Origin: Ahaetulla prasina
Lineage: Eukaryota > Chordata > Lepidosauria > Squamata > Colubridae
NCBI RefSeq assembly: GCF_028640845.1
Contig: NC_080544.1
Location: forward strand, 56,395,211 to 56,459,210
Reading direction: 5' to 3'
DNA length: 64,000 nt
Shown: positions 59,844 to 64,000 of the stretch, one piece after another
How positions within the stretch are numbered: the stretch's first letter is position 1
How the letters are laid out: every line of letters begins with the position of its first letter
The notes under the pieces: generated by a model
Seen by the model: the letters and a program-made list of their open reading frames with translations, nothing else
The model's database searches: none
Told to the model about the DNA's origin: nothing
Position numbers and translations under genes: made by a program

Positions 59844-60924
59844 CATATCAATATGGCTGTTATTTAGTACTTGATCAGATGTCTGAAACATTCAATTTAT
59901 TACATCCCTAAGTTAGAAGAAAGGATCGGTATCCTTCTGGGGGAAAAAATCAATTGCATCATCTAAAACAATTTCAAAATAATAAATAGGGCACATTCTT
60001 AAAAGTAATAATAAAAAATGAAAAAATAGTTCAGCTGAACTTCATTTTATTTTTTGCATGCATTATGCATCAATGTTTCTGATGCATTATTTAAACCACA
60101 TAATATATAAAATTCCAGACTTAAATTGGGTTTGCTATAGTTTTCACCCTTAATTATTCAATATAGCTGAATCTTCTTATCTCTCAATTTTGTTTCATAT
60201 AATCACACATACTATTCTTTTACTATATATGCATATTTATGAATGTAGTATATAAAATATGTACATCTTAATACCATATCCAATTACATGTTTAATTTTT
60301 TTGTTTAGAGCTCCCTCAAAATAAAAGTACTATATCAGCTAAGGTAACTGAAAAACATAGTTTAGGACAGATGGCTAGCAGGAAAAACAGTTTCCTTTCT
60401 ATACTTTTGATAGATTATTTTTCCTCCTCGGGTCCATGGCACAGGGATAAGATTTACACTCTTCTGTGTCAAAATCAAAATCAGACACCTGCAGCTTTGT
60501 ATTAGTAAAAACATGATGGAGAAAAACTCTTGTCCAGCGCTTGGTTTGCCCTGAGTGATCACATTTTCATAGAGATTCAAAATGATTTAAATGTCCACAT
60601 ATATATATTTAAATGTCCACATATATTTACTACCTATTATTTTTTCTTACTTGGGACACATTTACCATATTTACAATGCAATTTCACATGTATTCTAGCC
60701 ATATGTATAGCATCTATTCAATTTCAAAATGTAATTTTCAGTTTCAAATGATCAAACAAATATTTAAAACATTTCATTTTGTCCAACATTTTATTAGAAA
60801 CCTATTCAGTTTTCTCATTTCAAAATCAATGTACTACAATGTAATATGCATTGTTCCAACTACTTCTTTCAGAAAAAAGAAAATCTTTTGTGGAGGGTTC
60901 TAACCTGTGAGTTCTAGCCTTTCC
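59844..60924. other. No recognisable feature
   Basis: AT-rich, nothing recognised. Confidence 0.45.
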
Positions 60925-61065
60925 AAAGACAAAAAGCCAGCTGGGTGACTTTGGAGTAGTCACTTTCCCTCAGTCCTAAGAAGGGGTGATGGCAAACCAC
61001 TTCTGAAATGTTGCCAAGGCTCTTAAGTAGACAATCACTAGGTGTCAGCACTGACTTGAAGATAC
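60925..61065 (+). repeat. SINE/LINE fragment (AAGCCAGCTGGGTGACT type)
   Basis: AAGCCAGCTGGGTGACTTTG, GATGGCAAACCACTTCTGAA and CAGCACTGACTTGAAG form a string I recognise as a recurrent squamate retroposon segment, probably with an RTE-like tail, followed by ACAT repeats. The family is not certain. Confidence 0.55.
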
Positions 61066-61081
61066 ATACATACATATGAAG

Positions 61082-61083
<2 letters not shown>

Positions 61084-61168
<85 letters not shown>
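61084..61168. repeat. (CT)n(CA)n microsatellite
   Basis: About 50 bp of CT followed by about 35 bp of CA. Open frames here are low-complexity artefacts. Confidence 0.97.
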
Positions 61169-61169
<1 letters not shown>

Positions 61170-62304
61170 CATTTAGATAATTACAAGGATTATCTTGAGT
61201 TTTATAGTGGCATAACATTAAATCCTACTTTGTTTTTTTAGCAAGCCATTCAGATTCAGAGTATGAAGAGTCACCAGCTCTTCAATGATGCCTCAATGGT
61301 CATTCCTCCTCCTATTCTGAATTAAGCACATGAAGATGCTTACAGAACCTCTAACCCTACTTTTTAAATAGTCCCTTGGTTTGGAAGCTTAAAGGATTAG
61401 AAAAGAAATATTGTCCCATATATGTTGACATGGTATGAAAACAAACAAGCAAACAAAAATGCAACCAGAGAAGATAAGACAACATTGGAAAAGAAAGGGA
61501 TACTCTTTATAACAATATTCCAAAACTATTTTACTCACTTTGCTCTGCTGATACCAATGCTTCAATGGAAAAGAAAGAAGTCCAAAGCGTAGACAAAAGG
61601 AAAAGGTTATTAGAAGGAAACAGATAGCTTCTCAGGCAAAGCCAACAATTAAAAAGAGATGAACAGATCTCTTTTTCCTTCTGTTTGTTAATAATGGAAC
61701 AGACACAGCTTAACACTCAAAACTGAATAATTTTAAAATAAGCTTATTGGCGATACCCCAAGGCTCAGGTGCGAGCAAAGGACTTTATTCCTGAATAAGT
61801 ATGTTATTCATGAAAAGTTCTGTTTGTCAGATAGTCAGTTCTTTGCACTGGCTTTAATTTTTTCAGTGTCCAGACTCTCTAGTAATGACTTGATAGCAGA
61901 GAATTCATTAGCAAATAGGGTACACACTACAGCCTGAGCAAATAGGTCTGAAGTGTTCTTAATCATGGTATTGAGGGGGGTGGAGCTTCATGTCTCACTT
62001 CAGAGGCCCCTTAGTGTTTGGGAACTTCTAACTGGGGACTCTAAAGAAGGAACTGAACACATTTAGATATATATTTTTTTTGACTAGGTTCAAAGCCTGA
62101 ATTTACATGCTAATTAAGGGATTTGTTACCATGCTTACAAGTTGTGTTCCTGAAAGCCTATAAAAGTTAATTAGGAACCTCACAAAGAGAATTTCCATGT
62201 TGGATATTCAGTGCAATAGTAGCAGCAACTGGAGCAATGCCAATTTTATTCATCTCTGAACATTGGTCATACTATCTGCAAATGAAGAGGGTTGCAGACA
62301 AAGG
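61169..62304. other. No recognisable feature
   Basis: AT-rich, nothing recognised. Confidence 0.45.
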
Positions 62305-62438
62305 CAGTTTGTTTTCAAACTAGGCAACATTAAGATATGTGGACTTCAGCTCCCAGAATTTCTCAGCCATGGTGCTGTCTGGGGAATTCTGGAGTGGAAG
62401 ACCACACAGCTTAAAGTTGCCAAGTTTGAAAAACATTG
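62305..62438. mobile_element. Decayed foldback hAT-type element
   Basis: CAGTTTGTTTTCAAACTAGG...GTGGACTTCAGCTCCCAGAA on the left pairs with the complement of GAATTCTGGAGTGGAAGACC...AAGTTTGAAAAACATTG on the right. It is related to the foldback at 59.7 kb through the CTTCAACTCCCAGA core but has a different terminus. The flanks (GACAAAGG and GCTTAAGG) are only weakly alike, so the TSD is uncertain. Confidence 0.65.
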
Positions 62439-63005
62439 GCTTAAGGCATCTGAAATGCTTCAGATTAGGAAATATTTTTATAATGACCTTTGGCTTGATT
62501 TTAAGAAACCTACATTGTGGAAGCCAAATATGCTAGCCAAAATAACTGCTTAGTGGGATAGGCTTAGATAATTGATAGCTGCATATATTGTAGGTGCACC
62601 TGCATACCTTTATGGAAGTATTAGCATAAAGTTGTGAACAAAGCATTATGAACCTTAGTCATTCACCCTATAAGAAGTCTTGATTGTGTGTTGGAGAACA
62701 GGCAAATAGTCCTAAGTTTAATGTCAGGTACAATTATCCCAAAGGATATAGGGGTGATTGCACAGGAAAGCCATTTTTCTCAGTTTTCTTTCTAGAACTG
62801 ATTGCTTTAATGGAAATATTATTTATTGGATGGCTTTGCATATTTTGGACTTAACATGCTTTTCCTACTGGACTTTCTTGAAACCAAACTGCTTTTTACT
62901 GTATTCTTTATAGATTCTTCCTGGAAGGAAGGAAAGGAAAACTTTGCAAATGCAAAAGCAATAAATCGTATTTTTTTTGTTAGCTTCTGTAACTATCTCA
63001 AGGGT
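62439..63005. other. No recognisable feature
   Basis: AT-rich, nothing recognised. Confidence 0.45.
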
Positions 63006-63465
63006 AGATGTGCTCAAATGAGATCACATTAAAAGAAATAATATCTGTGAATATTAACCACAGCAGAATGATTGATGTTTACCCTAGCGAGACAGTTCTG
63101 TTGAGCTTCAGGACACAACCTTGTTTGGCTCTGCTTAGGGTTGCTATTAGCTGTTGATTTTTTTTGGGTTATGAAAAAAGTGTAGTCATACAAAAGTCCT
63201 GGGAAGTTTTATATATATCTGTAAAAAAAAAATGAACAAATGTCATAGTCAAGCCAACTGTATCATTTTACATATCACTATATTACTTAAACAGCTATAC
63301 CTATATATATATATTTGTTTTCTGAGGTTTTCGCGGGTGTTTGTATGTAGATCTTTGGTTATTCGGGTTTTCTCCCGCGTAAAATTGGAAGTGTCTTGGC
63401 GACGTTTCGACGAAGTCTCATTCGTCATCTTCAGGCTTCAGCTTCGTGCTTCTGCTCCCAGAAGC
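63006..63465. repeat. 460-bp duplication, unit 1
   Basis: AGATGTGCTCAAATGAGATC to CAGCTATACCTATATATAT (63006-63315) recurs at 63466-63775 with almost no change. The rest of unit 1 (about 63316-63465) is a retroelement-like module in minus orientation. Confidence 0.92.
63318..63465 (-). mobile_element. Short retroelement module (possibly Penelope-like), copy A
   Basis: In reverse it reads CCTGAAGATGACGAATGAGA, CTTCGTCGAAACGTCGCCAA, then ACTTCCAATTTTACGCGGGA. The hairpin GACGAA...TTCGTC followed by GAAAC is typical of terminal repeats of some retroelements. The family is not proven. The same sequence occurs in plus orientation at 63776. Confidence 0.55.
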
Positions 63466-63775
63466 AGATGTGCTCAAATGAGATCACATTAAAAGAAATA
63501 ATATCTGTGAATATTAACCACAGCAGAATGATTGATGTTTACCCTAGCGAGACAGTTCTGTTGAGCTTCAGGACACAACCTTGTTTGGCTCTGCTTAGGG
63601 TTGCTATTAGCTGTTGATTTTTTTTGGGTTATGAAAAAAGCGTAGTCATACAAAAGTCCTGGGAAGTTTTATATATATCTGTAAAAAAAAAATGAACAAA
63701 TGTCATAGTCAAGCCAACTGTATCATTTTACATATCACTATATTACTTAAACAGCTATACCTCTATATATATATG
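63466..63775. repeat. 460-bp duplication, unit 2
   Basis: Copy of 63006-63315, including TTGATGTTTACCCTAGCGAG and GTCATAGTCAAGCCAACTGT. Both copies end at a TATATAT run that abuts a module copy. Confidence 0.92.
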
Positions 63776-63870
63776 AAGATGACGAATGAGACTTCGTCGA
63801 AACGTCGCCAAGACACTTCCAATTTTACGCGGGAGAAAACCCGAATAACCAAAGACCTACATACAAACAC

Positions 63871-63872
<2 letters not shown>
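63776..63872 (+). mobile_element. Short retroelement module, copy B
   Basis: GAAGATGACGAATGAGACTT, CGTCGAAACGTCGCCAAGAC and GCGGGAGAAAACCCGAATAA to CATACAAACACC. It matches copy A in reverse orientation but lacks about 40 bp of copy A's other end. It is placed between two TA tracts. Confidence 0.6.
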
Positions 63873-63936
<64 letters not shown>

Positions 63937-63962
63937 ACACACACACACACACACATACATAT

Positions 63963-63998
<36 letters not shown>
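63873..63998. repeat. (TA)n(CA)n compound microsatellite
   Basis: About 60 bp of TA, then CA and CATA runs to the window end. Predicted frames here are artefacts. Confidence 0.97.

Positions 63999-64000
<2 letters not shown>

Noticed and set aside
60914..61165. Cysteine/valine and arginine/glutamate repeat protein on the minus strand
   Set aside because: It is a translation of the CT/CA microsatellite.
63763..63996. Tyr/Ile and Cys/Val repeat frames at the window end
   Set aside because: They come from the TA/CA microsatellite.

Overview
The window is a gene-poor, AT-rich stretch of a squamate reptile genome, most likely a snake. The assignment rests on its repeats: Sauria-type tRNA SINEs with CTATTGCTATTGCT tails, a second tRNA-derived SINE ending in TTTACCTTTACC, BovB 3' ends, CR1 and L2 LINEs, another jockey-superfamily LINE, a Ty3/Gypsy retrotransposon and several hAT-type MITEs. 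I see no intact host gene, tRNA, rRNA, CRISPR array or bacterial feature. It reads as intergenic or deep intronic DNA built by successive, often nested, transposon insertions and local tandem duplications.

Layout. 0-13 kb: SINEs, hAT MITEs with readable 8-bp target-site duplications (TSDs), an old 0.55-kb duplicated block (3.7 and 7.7 kb), a LINE 3' end (6.3-7.1 kb), an essentially perfect 790-bp tandem duplication (10.15-11.74 kb) and a BovB 3' end. 13.6-17 kb: a 5'-truncated Gypsy element on the minus strand, whose pol frame is broken only by two stop codons. 17-18.5 kb: a CR1 tail split by a hAT-like element with a long purine-rich satellite. 20.6-22.5 kb: a 1.85-kb terminal-inverted-repeat (TIR) transposon carrying GC-rich inverted repeats and a decayed copy of what appears to be the first coding exon of neuron navigator 1 (NAV1), including its splice donor. 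This is the most interesting object in the window.

26.6-27.2 kb: a Sauria SINE split by a hAT MITE. 29-33 kb: a long minus-strand L2 LINE (endonuclease plus reverse transcriptase) inside a CR1. 34.6-43 kb: an old CR1, three copies of the TTTACC SINE, and a 4.2-kb jockey-type LINE split by a nearly complete L2 RT region. 48.2-51.1 kb: a 1.35/1.50-kb tandem duplication with 9-bp microhomology at its junctions. 51.9-53.1 kb: a CR1 split by a solo LTR with a 5-bp TSD. 55-63 kb: further MITEs, including a 134-bp near-palindrome. 63-64 kb: a 460-bp direct duplication carrying short modules of a Penelope-like or similar retroelement in opposite orientations, then TA/CA microsatellites.

All coding-like sequence belongs to retrotransposons (Gypsy pol, L2 and jockey-type ORF2) or to the captured gene fragment. 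Nothing indicates genes working together; the value lies in the insertion history. Family names come from recognising motifs and termini by eye, without a database search.
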